From contig NZ_RAZT01000006.1 in NCBI RefSeq assembly GCF_003626635.1, positions 1 through 64,000 on the forward strand: DNA of 64,000 nucleotides. Direction: 5' to 3'. This document shows, in pieces, positions 39,576 to 48,798 of the stretch (the stretch's first letter is position 1; every line of letters starts with the position of its first letter). Made by a program: the position numbers and the translations under genes. The notes beneath the pieces are model-generated. The model searched no databases. It was not told where the DNA came from and saw only the letters and a program-made list of their open reading frames with translations. Source of the DNA: Micromonospora musae (GTDB lineage Bacteria > Actinomycetota > Actinomycetes > Mycobacteriales > Micromonosporaceae).

Positions 39576-40750
39576 CGCGCCTCCTCGACGGCGCGGTGCA
39601 GGAGGTCGGTCATGGCGGTGAGGAACCGCTCGGCGTCGGCTCGCCCGTACCCGTGGCGCATCACCCGCAGGGTGAGCTGCACCGTCGGGTACGCCTTGGC
39701 GACCAGGTAGAAGCTGGCCCCGCTGTGGGCGCGGGGCGCGAGCCACTCCAGGCGTGCGGGCGTGACCTCGGTCGGCGTGGGGTCGGCGTCGTCCGGCGCC
39801 GGGATGAAGGTGAAGTAGCTGCCGTGGTCGAAGTCCTGGGGTGTCACGGCGAACGGGTCGAACACGCCGTGCCGCATCGCCTGTACCGCCGCGACGTTCA
39901 CCTGCCGGGCCGGCGGGCCCAGCGGACCGTCCGGATCGCAGGAGGCCACGGTGGGCACCCACTGGGTCATGGACGACACCAGCCGCCGTACCGAGGGGTC
40001 GAGGCGGTTCGCGGCGAGCTGCCACAGCAGCTGCTCAGCCGTGCCCGTGGTGGCGGCCAGTGCCTGCGTGTAGACCGCGAGCAGCAGGTTGGGCAGGGTC
40101 ACCTGCAGGTGCTGCGCCGCGCGGCGGGCCGCGTCGTACGGGACCCCCGTGTGCAAGAGCGCCCGCAGTAGCGGGCCGCGCGACGCCGCTGCCCGCGGCG
40201 CGGCCGCCAGGGTCTGCCGGCGGTACTCACCGGCCGCGGTCAGCCTCTTCCGGAACGCGGTGCCGCGCTGTCGTTCGGCCAGCTCTCGTGGTGCGGGGGC
40301 GGCGCCGAGCGGCTCACCGCGCAGCAGGGCGTGCAGGTCGGACTCCAGGATCCGGAGCGCGGCCCCGTCGGCGGCGATGTGGTGGATCAGCAGACGCACC
40401 CGCGCCGGCCCCTCGTCGGGGGTGTGGATCCAGGCCCGCCAGGCCGGCTGGGCGGTCAGGTCGAACGGCTCCCGGAGCGACGCCGGCGTGAAGCGCACGA
40501 GCGGGTCGGCAAGGACCACCTGGCGCAGGTCACCGGGGTCGTCGGCGGGGCGGTAGACGGTGCGCAGCGACTCGTGCCGCGCCGCCAGCACTCGCAGGCT
40601 GTCGCGGACCCGCGCCTCGGTGACGCCGGCCGGGATCGGCCACGTCGCCTCCAGGTTGGACTCCCAGAGCTGCTCGGGTGGGCGCACCGCGAGGGCGCTC
40701 CACATGGACAGCTGGCCCATGGTGAGCGGGTAGACGCCCTGGATCCGCAT
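39572..40750 (-). CDS. Condensation-domain enzyme with intact HHxxxDG
   Basis: A 392-residue stand-alone condensation enzyme. HHIAADG is complete, and an RHESLRTVY-type latch motif precedes it. ATG 40750 is chosen since GGAGG lies five bases upstream; GTG 40783 would add 11 residues but lacks a site. It is the first large gene of the tightly overlapped operon and probably makes the key amide bond with the carrier-bound amino acid. Confidence 0.88.
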   Translation of the reverse strand: MRIQGVYPLTMGQLSMWSALAVRPPEQLWESNLEATWPIPAGVTEARVRDSLRVLAARHESLRTVYRPADDPGDLRQVVLADPLVRFTPASLREPFDLTAQPAWRAWIHTPDEGPARVRLLIHHIAADGAALRILESDLHALLRGEPLGAAPAPRELAERQRGTAFRKRLTAAGEYRRQTLAAAPRAAASRGPLLRALLHTGVPYDAARRAAQHLQVTLPNLLLAVYTQALAATTGTAEQLLWQLAANRLDPSVRRLVSSMTQWVPTVASCDPDGPLGPPARQVNVAAVQAMRHGVFDPFAVTPQDFDHGSYFTFIPAPDDADPTPTEVTPARLEWLAPRAHSGASFYLVAKAYPTVQLTLRVMRHGYGRADAERFLTAMTDLLHRAVEEAR

Positions 40751-40774
40751 GAAGTCCTCCAACATGTGCGCGGA

Positions 40775-40798
40775 GGTGGCCACCTCGCGGTGGCCACC
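40775..40798. repeat. Paired GGTGGCCACC palindromes
   Basis: The self-complementary 10-mer GGTGGCCACC occurs twice, separated by TCGC, just upstream of the condensation gene ribosome binding site. It can form a strong hairpin in the leader or serve as a double operator. Confidence 0.6.
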
Positions 40799-40818
40799 CG
40801 TCGTGTTCCGCCGCTGTC

Positions 40819-40845
40819 TCAGCTGGCGCAGTCGCCCTTACGCAT
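40819..40845 (-). CDS. Tiny ORF MRKGDCAS (leader peptide or mini-precursor?)
   Basis: An 8-codon ORF with AGGAGG seven bases before its ATG, an ideal ribosome binding site. It ends about 70 bases before the condensation gene. It could be a regulatory leader peptide (one Cys codon) or a minimal precursor peptide. No homologue is known to me; it might also be chance. Confidence 0.35.
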   Translation of the reverse strand: MRKGDCAS

Positions 40846-40876
40846 CGCCGCACCTCCTCTCGTCAGTGCCGCCGAC

Positions 40877-40907
40877 CTCCTCCGGCGATGAGGGTGGGCT
40901 GGAGGAG
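40877..40907 (-). promoter_or_regulatory. Leader hairpin pairing CTCCTCC with GGAGGAG
   Basis: On the minus strand CTCCTCC (40907-40901) can pair with GGAGGAG (40883-40877) across a 17-base loop. The hairpin lies between the two tiny ORFs and could take part in attenuation or shield ribosome binding sites. Confidence 0.3.
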
Positions 40908-40933
40908 ATCGCCGAGGTGATGGAGTGTTGGGG

Positions 40934-40972
40934 TCAGGTCCAGCTGACGCCGCGCTTGCCGACGCTGCGCAT
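40934..40972 (-). CDS. Tiny ORF MRSVGKRGVSWT (leader peptide or mini-precursor?)
   Basis: A 12-codon ORF with GGAGGGAGGG six bases before its ATG. It begins about 50 bases after the stop of the second MFS gene and precedes the hairpin and the 8-codon ORF. It is basic with one Trp near the end. It might be an attenuator peptide or a miniature P450-modified precursor; evidence is only the ribosome binding site and position. Confidence 0.35.
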   Translation of the reverse strand: MRSVGKRGVSWT

Positions 40973-41020
40973 GGCTCGCCCTCCCTCCGTCGGGGCGGCC
41001 CCCGTGTCCGCCCGGTCACT

Positions 41021-42310
41021 TCAGCGTCGGCCGCCGCTGCCCTCGGCGACAGGGCTGCCGGCGATCGAGGTTGTTCGAAGTCGTTCGAGCGACGCCTCGC
41101 TCGTCACCGGTCTGTCGGCTCGCCGACGGGGCCAGAGCGGGGTGATGGCGAGAACCAGCAGCGCGCCGGAGAGCCCGCTGGACCCGATGACGGTGGTGGC
41201 CGGCCAACGGTCGGCGGCCAGGCCTGCCAGCACCATCGCCATCCCCTGGAATCCGGCCAGGCCGGTGATGGCCACGCCGAACGCGCGTCCCCGGTACTGC
41301 GCCGGCACGGCCCGACCGAAGAGCGCGTTCAGCGGGATCGCGAAGGCGCTCGCCGCGCCGGCCAGCACCAGCAGGGACAGGACCAGCCAGAGCGGCGGGA
41401 CGAGCCAGACCACCGTGAGCACGCCGGTGGAGAGCACGGCCAGCGGCAGGATCAGTCGCGCCCGTGCCGCCGGTGGGCAGAACCGGGTGAGGGCGACTCC
41501 GCCGAGGGCCATGCCGGTCGGCGCCGCCGCCAGCAGTAGTCCGACGGTGCCGGGACCGCCGCCGTACTGGTCGGCCAGCGGCGCCATCAGCCCCTCGGCG
41601 GCGTAGGTGAAGGAGCTGCCGATCCAGAGGACGAGCACGTAGGCGCGCAGCCGCGCGTCGGTGGAGATGACCCGCAGACCGGCGGCTCGGCCGGGGCGGG
41701 CCGGGCTCGGCGACAGGCTTGGCGCGGGGCGGCTGCGGACACCGATCACGATCAGGAGCGCGGAGAGCAGGAAGGTGGCGGCGTCCACCAGCAGCGCACC
41801 GCGCAGCGACAGCAACGCCACCAGGCTTCCGCCGACGGCGAAGCCCACCACCTGCACGATCTGGGCGCAGATGTTGTCCACGCCGTTGGCCACCGGGTAG
41901 CGGTCGCCGTCGAGCACCTCGGGCATCAACGCGGCTCGCGCGGCCACGAACGGCGGCCGGAGCAGGTTGACCGCGAAGAGCAGCACCACCAGGGCGGGCG
42001 CGGCGAGGCCCGGCAACGCCGCCAGCGGGATCAGCGCCGCGCGTGCGAGGTCGCAGACGATCAGGACCCGCCGCCGCGGGAACCGGTCGGCGAGGCCGGA
42101 GAGCAGCGGTCCGCCGGTGAGCCAGGCCAGGTAGGAGCTGGCGTACGCGGCCGCCGCCAGCGCCGCCGAGCCGGTGCCGGTGTAGACGAGGTACGCGACG
42201 GTGACCGCCGTGAGCTGGTCACCGGCGAGGGAGAGCAGGTACGCCGCGAAGAGGTAGCGGTACTCGCGTACCGCGAACACCTCTCTGTACGTCGCGGCCC
42301 GCTCGGTCAT
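41021..42310 (-). CDS. MFS transporter 2 of the NRPS-like cluster
   Basis: A 429-residue transporter with about 12 hydrophobic segments, of the MFS_1/MFS_3 type (GLADRFPRRRVL loop). It is the promoter-proximal gene of the cluster, separated from the core by a 270-base leader. ATG 42310 is chosen because the frame before it lacks conserved sequence. Likely a second export pump. Confidence 0.88.
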   Translation of the reverse strand: MTERAATYREVFAVREYRYLFAAYLLSLAGDQLTAVTVAYLVYTGTGSAALAAAAYASSYLAWLTGGPLLSGLADRFPRRRVLIVCDLARAALIPLAALPGLAAPALVVLLFAVNLLRPPFVAARAALMPEVLDGDRYPVANGVDNICAQIVQVVGFAVGGSLVALLSLRGALLVDAATFLLSALLIVIGVRSRPAPSLSPSPARPGRAAGLRVISTDARLRAYVLVLWIGSSFTYAAEGLMAPLADQYGGGPGTVGLLLAAAPTGMALGGVALTRFCPPAARARLILPLAVLSTGVLTVVWLVPPLWLVLSLLVLAGAASAFAIPLNALFGRAVPAQYRGRAFGVAITGLAGFQGMAMVLAGLAADRWPATTVIGSSGLSGALLVLAITPLWPRRRADRPVTSEASLERLRTTSIAGSPVAEGSGGRR

Positions 42311-42400
42311 CCCGGCCCCCGTCCTGCCCGCCGCCGGCTGCCGTGACGGCAGTCGGTGCCGACGGTAGCCGCGCATTCACCGGCCGGGCGGGGTTGGCGC

Positions 42401-42444
42401 GTTCGGGGTCGTTCGGATCCGTTCGGGCGGGCTCGGGCGTTCGG
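42401..42444. promoter_or_regulatory. Phased GTTCGG direct repeats upstream of the cluster
   Basis: GTTCGG occurs at 42401, 42411, 42421 and 42439, that is, on one helical face for the first three. Direct repeats with about one-turn spacing are typical of activator sites such as those of SARPs (usually 11-bp period). They lie about 90-130 bases upstream of the first cluster gene. Confidence 0.35.
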
Positions 42445-42500
42445 GCGGGTGGTCGCCGCTGCTCGGTCGAGCCGCGGGTTCACGCCGCGCCGGTCGTGGT

Positions 42501-42532
42501 GGCGGCTCCCGGCGGGAGGGCCGGGAGCCGCC
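42501..42532 (-). terminator. Terminator of the second ThuA/propeller gene
   Basis: A perfect 13-bp stem (42501-42513 and 42520-42532) with a 6-base loop lies ten bases beyond the stop codon. Confidence 0.78.
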
Positions 42533-42542
42533 GTCACGGGGC

Positions 42543-45500
42543 TTACGGGGTGAACTCGACCCAGTTCAGGTTGCCCAGGCCGGTCGCCGGTCCCCCGCTC
42601 ACCGACTGGAAGACGAGGTAGAGACGGTGTCCTCCGGCCGGGTAACTGACCGGCACGGTCTGGCTGGACCAGGCGTTGTTGCCGGTGGTGGCGTTCAGTA
42701 CAGCCGTGGCGACCAGCGGACCGGTCGGCGAGCCGACCCGCAGCTCGACGGCGGCGCGCGGAGTGCCCGCGGTCGCTGCCGAGCCGCCCGCGTACCGGAA
42801 GGTGACGGCGGTGGCGTCGCCGACGTTGATCGGGTCGAAGGCGATGTGGTCGCCCGGATCGAGGCCGCTGAGGTGCTGGCCGCCGCCGGTGTCACCGGTG
42901 TTCGCGACGGTCACGCCCTGCTGGATCTGGGCGAACTCGGCCTGCTGCCGGGGCACCTGGATGATCGCCTGACCGACGGTGGTCAGCGCCGGTTGACCGC
43001 CGCCGCCGAGGTCGGTGTAGGAGGCGGTGATACCGCCGTAGAGGTAACCGCCGGCGTGGTCGGCGCCGTCGGCCGGTGACTGGAGCACTCCCGTGCAGCC
43101 GGTGGTGGAGCTGTCCGGGTGACCGTGGGTGTCGTGGCCGAGGACGAAGGTCACCGTGACCCGGGAGCAGTCGACCGGCCCGTCCTCCGGGTCGGTGACC
43201 TCGACGGTGTAGGGAATCTGGTCGCCCCAGTTGAAGAAGGTGCCGTTGACCGGGGCGGTGACGGTCACCGTCGGAGCGGTGTTGCCGACGGTGATCTCCC
43301 TGGTCAGTACGGCGGTCTTCCCGCTGGAGTCGGTGACCGTGAGGCGTGCCGTGTAGGTCCCGTTGCCGGTGTAGGTGTGGGAGACGGTCGGGTCCGCCGA
43401 GTCGACGGTGCCATCGCTGGTGAAGTCCCAGGCGTAGGAGATGGACTCACCCGGGTCCGGGTCGTGCGAACCGGCCGCCGAGAACTGGACGGTCAGGGGC
43501 GCCTGGCCGGAGGTGGGGGTGGCGTTGAGCACCGCGACGGGTGACCGGGTGCCCTTGACGTACCGGATCACCGAGAGCTGGGCGTCGGGGTTGGCGTTGA
43601 AGAAGCCGTCGCCGTACTCCAGGAGGTAGAGGCTGCCGTCGGGGCCGAACTCCATCTCCATCGGGTTGTCGAAAACGAACCCGGGCAGGAACTGTTCGAC
43701 GCCGACCAGGTTGCCCCGGCCGTCGGTGCGCATCATGAAGAGCTTGTCCCGGGTGAACTCTCCGAAGACCACCGCGTTCTGGTAGTACTCGGGGAACTTC
43801 GTGGCCGAGGTGCTCTCCGGGTCGTAGGTGTAGATCGGTCCGCCGTGCGGGCCGACGCCACCGGTGCCGATGACCGGCCACTTGAAGTCGCAGGCGATCG
43901 GCGGGGTCTCCAGGTAGGCGCTCGCGCAGGGGGTCCGGTTCTCGTACGTGTACCAGAACTGGGGTTGCTGGACGGCCGGCAGGACGCTGCGGCCGGTGTT
44001 GCGGGGCGAGTCGTTGACCGGGGCGCCGCAGTTGAACGGCTGCCCGGAGGTGCGGGTCACGAAGTCGAAGTCGACGTAGGCCAGGCTCGGTGAGTAGCAG
44101 TACGGCCAGCCGTAGTTGCCGGCCTTGTCGGTGGCGAACCAGCGGCCGGTCCCCTCCGGTCCTCGGGTGGGGTTGGACGTACGGCTGTCCGGCGAGTAGT
44201 CGGCCACGTACACCCGGCCGGCGTCGTCCACGTCGAACCGGAACGGGTTGCGCAGCCCCATCAGGAAGATCTCGGGTCGGGTCTTGTCGTCGTGGTCCTG
44301 CGTCTCGGGGAAGAGGTTCCCGGCCGGGCTGGTGTACGTCCCGTTGGGCTTGACCTTGATCCGCAGCACCTTGCCGCGCAGGTCGTTGGTGTTGCCCGAG
44401 GAGCGCTGCGCGTCGTACCCGGGGCCCTGCGTCGGCGACTCGTTGATCGGGGCGAAACCGTCCGAGCCGCCGGCGTTCGTGTCGTCACCGGTGATCAGGT
44501 ACAGGTTGCCCTTGCCGTCGAACTTCACCTTGCCGGCGACGTGGCAGCAGATGCCCCGGTCCACGTCGACGCGGAGGATCTGCTGTTCGGTCGTCATGTC
44601 CAGGTGTGGCGTCGGAGTCTCGACGAACTTCACCCGGGACAGTTGGTTGTAGCCCTTGAACTTGTCCCAGACGGTCGGGTCGGTGCTCGTGGCCGGGGCG
44701 TCACCCTCGTTGACGCCCGGCGTGGCCGGGTTGTCGACGGGGGTGTTCAACCGTGGTGAGTAGTAGACGTAGACCCACTTGTTGGTGGCGAAGTCGGGGT
44801 CGATCGAGATGGTCTGCAGACCGTCCTCGTCGTGGGTGTAGACGGGGATCGTGGTGATGACCGGGCTGGCGCCGCTCTCCGGGTCGTAGAGGCGCACCTG
44901 GCCGCCGCGGGTGTTGTGCAGGACCCGGCCGTCGGGCAGGACGGCCAGGGACATGGGTTCGCCCGGCTCGTCGTTGAGGGTGACCTTCTCGTAGTTGCCG
45001 AGCACGGTGGCGCCGCAGTCGCCCTCGACCACACCTGCTGCCCACTGGATGCCGCCGAGCAGGTGCTTCTTGAAGGCGTTGGCCCGGTACGTCTCGATGG
45101 AGTGACCGAGCCCCGTGTACCACGAGCGGCCGCCCTGGTAGTCCTTGCACCAGCTGATCGGGTGGTCGTAGCCCATCGTCCCGCCGGCGAAGCTCTTCTC
45201 GTCGGCCGTGGCGAGCACGTGCGACTGACCCCGTACGTTGGCGGTGAAGTTGTACCACTCCTCGGTCAGGGTCAACGTGCGCGGCACGGTCTCGGTCGAG
45301 GGGTGCGCCCGGTCGGCGACGTCGACGTTGCCCGGCTCGACCCCGCTGGTCGAGGCGACCTTCGCGCCGACGAGGCTCTGGTAGAACGGCCAGTCCGGCT
45401 CGGTCTCGGCGGCGGCGTGCACGCCGACGTACCCGCCGCCGGCGGTGACGTAGCTTTCGAACGCGCCCTGCTGGCCGGGGTTGAGGACGTCGCCGGTGGT

Positions 45501-45842
45501 GTTCAGGAACACCACCGCCCGGAACTTGGCGAGATTGGCGGCGGTGAACGCGCCGGCGTCCTGGGTCACGGTCGCCGTGAAGCCGTTGGCCTGGGCGAGG
45601 GCGCGGATGCTCGCCACACCGTCCGGGATGGAGGCCCGGCGCTGCCCGGCGGTCTTGGTGAAGACGAGCACCCGGTAGCTCTGCGGTGCGCGTACCGCGG
45701 AGCGTAGGGCCGCGGGGCCGTTCTCGACGCCGAGGTTCTCGGCGCTCGGCGCGACGGTGGGGGTGGGGTCGGGCGCGGCGGCGGGAATGGCGAGGGCGGC
45801 GGCGGCCAGGATGGCCACCCGGCGACGCAGGGGTCGTGCCAT
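42543..45842 (-). CDS. Secreted ThuA / PQQ-type sugar dehydrogenase-like protein
   Basis: A 1099-residue exported protein, paralogous to the one at 10504-15921. A signal sequence is followed by ThuA (about 56-280), a glucose/sorbosone-dehydrogenase propeller (about 295-765, with ARILRI-type blades such as LRGKVLRIKVKPNGTY), PKD (about 770-855), a calcium-like linker and a C-terminal CBM6-like sandwich. It lacks the Ig, OmpL47 and FIMAH modules of the longer paralogue. GGAGGAG precedes the ATG. It follows the Tat-exported TIM-barrel gene by 77 bases, so both probably act outside the cytoplasm on the same sugar. Confidence 0.88.
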   Translation of the reverse strand: MARPLRRRVAILAAAALAIPAAAPDPTPTVAPSAENLGVENGPAALRSAVRAPQSYRVLVFTKTAGQRRASIPDGVASIRALAQANGFTATVTQDAGAFTAANLAKFRAVVFLNTTGDVLNPGQQGAFESYVTAGGGYVGVHAAAETEPDWPFYQSLVGAKVASTSGVEPGNVDVADRAHPSTETVPRTLTLTEEWYNFTANVRGQSHVLATADEKSFAGGTMGYDHPISWCKDYQGGRSWYTGLGHSIETYRANAFKKHLLGGIQWAAGVVEGDCGATVLGNYEKVTLNDEPGEPMSLAVLPDGRVLHNTRGGQVRLYDPESGASPVITTIPVYTHDEDGLQTISIDPDFATNKWVYVYYSPRLNTPVDNPATPGVNEGDAPATSTDPTVWDKFKGYNQLSRVKFVETPTPHLDMTTEQQILRVDVDRGICCHVAGKVKFDGKGNLYLITGDDTNAGGSDGFAPINESPTQGPGYDAQRSSGNTNDLRGKVLRIKVKPNGTYTSPAGNLFPETQDHDDKTRPEIFLMGLRNPFRFDVDDAGRVYVADYSPDSRTSNPTRGPEGTGRWFATDKAGNYGWPYCYSPSLAYVDFDFVTRTSGQPFNCGAPVNDSPRNTGRSVLPAVQQPQFWYTYENRTPCASAYLETPPIACDFKWPVIGTGGVGPHGGPIYTYDPESTSATKFPEYYQNAVVFGEFTRDKLFMMRTDGRGNLVGVEQFLPGFVFDNPMEMEFGPDGSLYLLEYGDGFFNANPDAQLSVIRYVKGTRSPVAVLNATPTSGQAPLTVQFSAAGSHDPDPGESISYAWDFTSDGTVDSADPTVSHTYTGNGTYTARLTVTDSSGKTAVLTREITVGNTAPTVTVTAPVNGTFFNWGDQIPYTVEVTDPEDGPVDCSRVTVTFVLGHDTHGHPDSSTTGCTGVLQSPADGADHAGGYLYGGITASYTDLGGGGQPALTTVGQAIIQVPRQQAEFAQIQQGVTVANTGDTGGGQHLSGLDPGDHIAFDPINVGDATAVTFRYAGGSAATAGTPRAAVELRVGSPTGPLVATAVLNATTGNNAWSSQTVPVSYPAGGHRLYLVFQSVSGGPATGLGNLNWVEFTP

Positions 45843-45919
45843 GTCTCCTCCGGGGTCGGGGGGTGGATTCCGAGTGGTGCCGGGAGGCCGGGCGCGCGCC
45901 GCCGCGCCCGACCCGGCGG

Positions 45920-47029
45920 TCAGCGGCGGTAGATCGTCATCTCGGACATGTTGGTGTAGCTGAGTGCCGCGAAGTCCAGCGACTGGCCGGGGTTCGTCGT
46001 GCCGCCGGGGGCGTTGTCCTGCTCCCAGTTGGCGTGGCGGAAGTCCGGGTCGCCGATGGTCTGGAAGAACTGTTGGAAGTTGATGTCGCCCTCGCCGAAG
46101 GGCACCATCTCGTGGCCGTTGGCCAGAGCGCTGTTGCGGTTGCCGTCCTTGGCGTGGAAGAGCGGGAACCGCTTGCTCTGGTTGACGACGTTGAGGATCG
46201 GGTCGAAGAGGTCGGTGCGCTCGTGGCCGTACCGGTCGACGTACTTCTGGTGCTTGAACCGGGCCACGTACGCCCAGTAGATGTCGAGCTCGAAGAAGAC
46301 GTAGCGCGGGTCGGTCCTGCGGAAGAAGTACTCCAGGCGTCGGGTGCCGGAGGAGCGGGTGGGCCGGCCGTTGGCGTCCAGCGGCCCGGCGTCGAGCAGG
46401 AACGAGTACGCGGCGTCGTGGTTGTGGGTGTAGAGGCGCAGCCCGCGCTTGCGGGCCTGGCGGCCCAGGTCGTTCCAGACGTCGGCGGCGGCGTCCCAGT
46501 CGGCGGTGTAGCTGGAGTTGGTGGGGTCGCTGCCGGTGCCGAGGTTCTTCATGCCGAGCGTCTCGGCGATATCCATCTGCTCCTCGAACGTGGCCGGGTT
46601 GATGGAGACGTGGCAGCCGTTGGCGACCAACCCGTTGTCGTCGAGGATCTTGCGGATCTCGGCCGGGGTGATCTGCCGGCCGAGGATCGAGCTGTGCTGG
46701 GTGTAGCCGGCGAACTCGATCTCCTTGTAGCCGAGTTCGGCGAGTCGGGCGAGGACCCGTTCGAATCCGTACGGCACGCCGCTGTCGTCCGGGGCGGCGG
46801 TGATCCGGTCGCGGACGCTGTAGAGGATGATGCCGCGATTGCGGGTCGGGATCAGGGGCTCGGCCCGGAGCTGGCCGTGGGCGATCGCCGGTTGGTTGGT
46901 CTGGAGCACGTTCATACCGACCGCGCCGAGCGCCGCGGCGGCGCCGGCCGAGGCGGCGAGGATGCCACGACGGGTGAGCTTGCGGCGTACCGCCGGGTCC
47001 TGGGGGAGTTCGGGTTCGGTGGTGGGCAT
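45920..47029 (-). CDS. Tat-exported sugar isomerase/epimerase-like TIM-barrel protein
   Basis: A 369-residue protein. The Tat signal LTRRGILAASAG (about 18-45) is followed by a xylose-isomerase-like barrel with metal-ligand segments EIEFAGY, YTHNHD, FFELDIYW and LFHAKD. Related exported proteins accompany ThuA and Gfo/Idh/MocA proteins in 3-keto-glycoside use. It is the first gene of a two-gene operon with the ThuA/propeller gene. Unlike the isomerase at 16015-16866, it leaves the cytoplasm. Confidence 0.88.
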   Translation of the reverse strand: MPTTEPELPQDPAVRRKLTRRGILAASAGAAAALGAVGMNVLQTNQPAIAHGQLRAEPLIPTRNRGIILYSVRDRITAAPDDSGVPYGFERVLARLAELGYKEIEFAGYTQHSSILGRQITPAEIRKILDDNGLVANGCHVSINPATFEEQMDIAETLGMKNLGTGSDPTNSSYTADWDAAADVWNDLGRQARKRGLRLYTHNHDAAYSFLLDAGPLDANGRPTRSSGTRRLEYFFRRTDPRYVFFELDIYWAYVARFKHQKYVDRYGHERTDLFDPILNVVNQSKRFPLFHAKDGNRNSALANGHEMVPFGEGDINFQQFFQTIGDPDFRHANWEQDNAPGGTTNPGQSLDFAALSYTNMSEMTIYRR

Positions 47030-47362
47030 GGTCGTCCTCTCCGGCGGCCTGGCCGCCTGCTGGATCGTTTCAATCCCCGCGCTGGACCGTCACCCGGATC
47101 GTCTGGTCTTCGGGTGTCGGCCGGATCGGGGTGCGCACGGGACGCCGTACGTCGTGACCGGAGCCTCAACGTCGGTTGCTTACATCCGTAGGGGCGTTGA
47201 CCTGCTCATCCATGGTCGCCGAATCATGGACTGACTCACGGTAACGGCTGCGCCACCGGAATGAAATAGACGTTGATCTCTAACTTCCGCCAGAGCATGC
47301 AGAACTTTGGTACGAGCGACGGAAAGCTGCCTGCTCGACGGCACGAACGCCGCTCGGGCGCG
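47030..47362. other. Intergenic region upstream of the Tat-exported isomerase
   Basis: No gene is supported. It must hold the promoter of the isomerase/ThuA operon; stretches near 47190-47290 are less GC-rich, but I cannot identify clear -35/-10 boxes. Confidence 0.4.
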
Positions 47363-47403
47363 CAGCGACCGCAGCCGGCATCGTCGGCCGGCTGCGGTCG
47401 CTG
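47363..47403 (-). terminator. Terminator of the enolase gene
   Basis: A perfect 17-bp stem (47363-47379 and 47387-47403) with a 7-base loop lies about 22 bases beyond the enolase stop. Confidence 0.85.
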
Positions 47404-47425
47404 GTCCGCCTGATCGACCGGGCGA

Positions 47426-48724
47426 TCAGGCCTTCCGCAGTACGGACCCGCCCGCGTACCGTGCCGAGGCGCCCAACTCCTCCTCGATCCTGATGAGTTG
47501 GTTGTACTTCGCCGTGCGGTCCGAGCGCGACAGTGAGCCGGTCTTGATCTGGCCGCAGCCCGTCGCCACCGCCAGGTCCGCGATCGTGGTGTCCTCCGTC
47601 TCGCCGGAGCGGTGCGACATGACGACGGTCCAGCCCGCGCGGTGTGCGGTGGTGACCGCTGCCAAGGCCTCGGTCAGGGTGCCGATCTGATTCACCTTCA
47701 CCAGGATCGAGTTGCCGACGCCCGTGCGGATTCCCTCGCGCAGCAGATTCTCGTTGGTGCAGAACACGTCGTCGCCGGTGAGCTGGCAGCGGTCGCCGAC
47801 GCGGGCGGTCAGCTCGCGCCAGCCGTCCAGGTCGTTCTCAGCCATTGGGTCCTCGACGGAGACGATCGGGTACGAGTCGATCAGCTTGGCCAGGTAGTCC
47901 GCGTGCTCGCTCGGCGTGCGCCGCACCCCTTCGCCCGTGTACACGTACGTGCCGTCCTGGAAGAACTCCGACGACGCCGGGTCCATGACCAGGCCGATGT
48001 CCGCGCCGGGGCGGTATCCGGTGCGCTCGATGGCGGCCAGGACGAAGTCCAGCGCCTCTTCCGCGGTGCGCAGCGCGGGCGCGAAGCCGCCCTCGTCGCC
48101 GACACCTGTGGAGTGCCCGGCGGACAACAGGTCGCGACGTAGCGTGTGGAAGACCTCGGAGCCCATCCGAACAGCCTGAGCGAAGGTCTTCGCGCCCACC
48201 GGCGCGATCATGAGCTCCTGGAAGTCCAACGGGTTGTCGGCGTGGGCACCGCCGTTGATGATGTTCATCATCGGCAGCGGGAGCAGTCGGGCGTCGGCGC
48301 CGCCGAGGTAGCGGTAGAGCGGCTGGCGGTGGGCGGCCGCGGCGGCCTTGGCGGTGGCGAGAGAGACGGCGAGCAGGGCGTTGGCTCCGAGCCGGGACTT
48401 GTCGCTCGTGCCGTCGAGCGCGACGAGCGCTGCGTCCAGGCCCGCCTGGTCGTCGGCGTCGCGCCCCACGACCGTCTGCGCGATCTCGCCGTTGACGTGG
48501 GCGACGGCCCGGTCGACGCCTCTGCCGTGCCAACGCTCGGCGTTTCCGTCGCGCAGTTCCACGGCTTCGCGTGCGCCGGTGGAGGCGCCGGACGGAACTG
48601 CGGCGCGCCCGAGGGAGCCGTCGGCGAGGAGGACGTCGGCCTCGACCGTGGGGTTGCCGCGGCTGTCGAGGACCGATCGGGCGGTGACGGACTGGATGGC
48701 GGTTTGCGCAACTGCCTTTGACAC
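47426..48724 (-). CDS. eno: Enolase (probably a regulated second copy)
   Basis: A 432-residue enolase that interconverts 2-phosphoglycerate and phosphoenolpyruvate. [22 protein letters not shown] (catalytic Glu), metal ligands in VMDPA, SVEDPM and TGDD, KVNQIGT (catalytic Lys) and SHRSGET are all intact. The setting is odd: housekeeping eno usually sits with ftsB/septum genes, whereas this is divergent from a MarR regulator around a large palindrome. That suggests an inducible paralogue. GTG start with AAGGAA upstream. Confidence 0.95.
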   Translation of the reverse strand: MSKAVAQTAIQSVTARSVLDSRGNPTVEADVLLADGSLGRAAVPSGASTGAREAVELRDGNAERWHGRGVDRAVAHVNGEIAQTVVGRDADDQAGLDAALVALDGTSDKSRLGANALLAVSLATAKAAAAAHRQPLYRYLGGADARLLPLPMMNIINGGAHADNPLDFQELMIAPVGAKTFAQAVRMGSEVFHTLRRDLLSAGHSTGVGDEGGFAPALRTAEEALDFVLAAIERTGYRPGADIGLVMDPASSEFFQDGTYVYTGEGVRRTPSEHADYLAKLIDSYPIVSVEDPMAENDLDGWRELTARVGDRCQLTGDDVFCTNENLLREGIRTGVGNSILVKVNQIGTLTEALAAVTTAHRAGWTVVMSHRSGETEDTTIADLAVATGCGQIKTGSLSRSDRTAKYNQLIRIEEELGASARYAGGSVLRKA

Positions 48725-48798
48725 GGGGAGTTCCTTCCCGTTGTGGCACGCCGCGGCCCTGCTGCGACAGCGCTGGCGCGTGCCACGGCGGAGCGAAC

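Noticed and set aside
39576..40025. N-terminal extension of MFS transporter 1
   Set aside because: Arg/Pro-rich shadow of the condensation gene; ATG 39575 begins a normal membrane protein.
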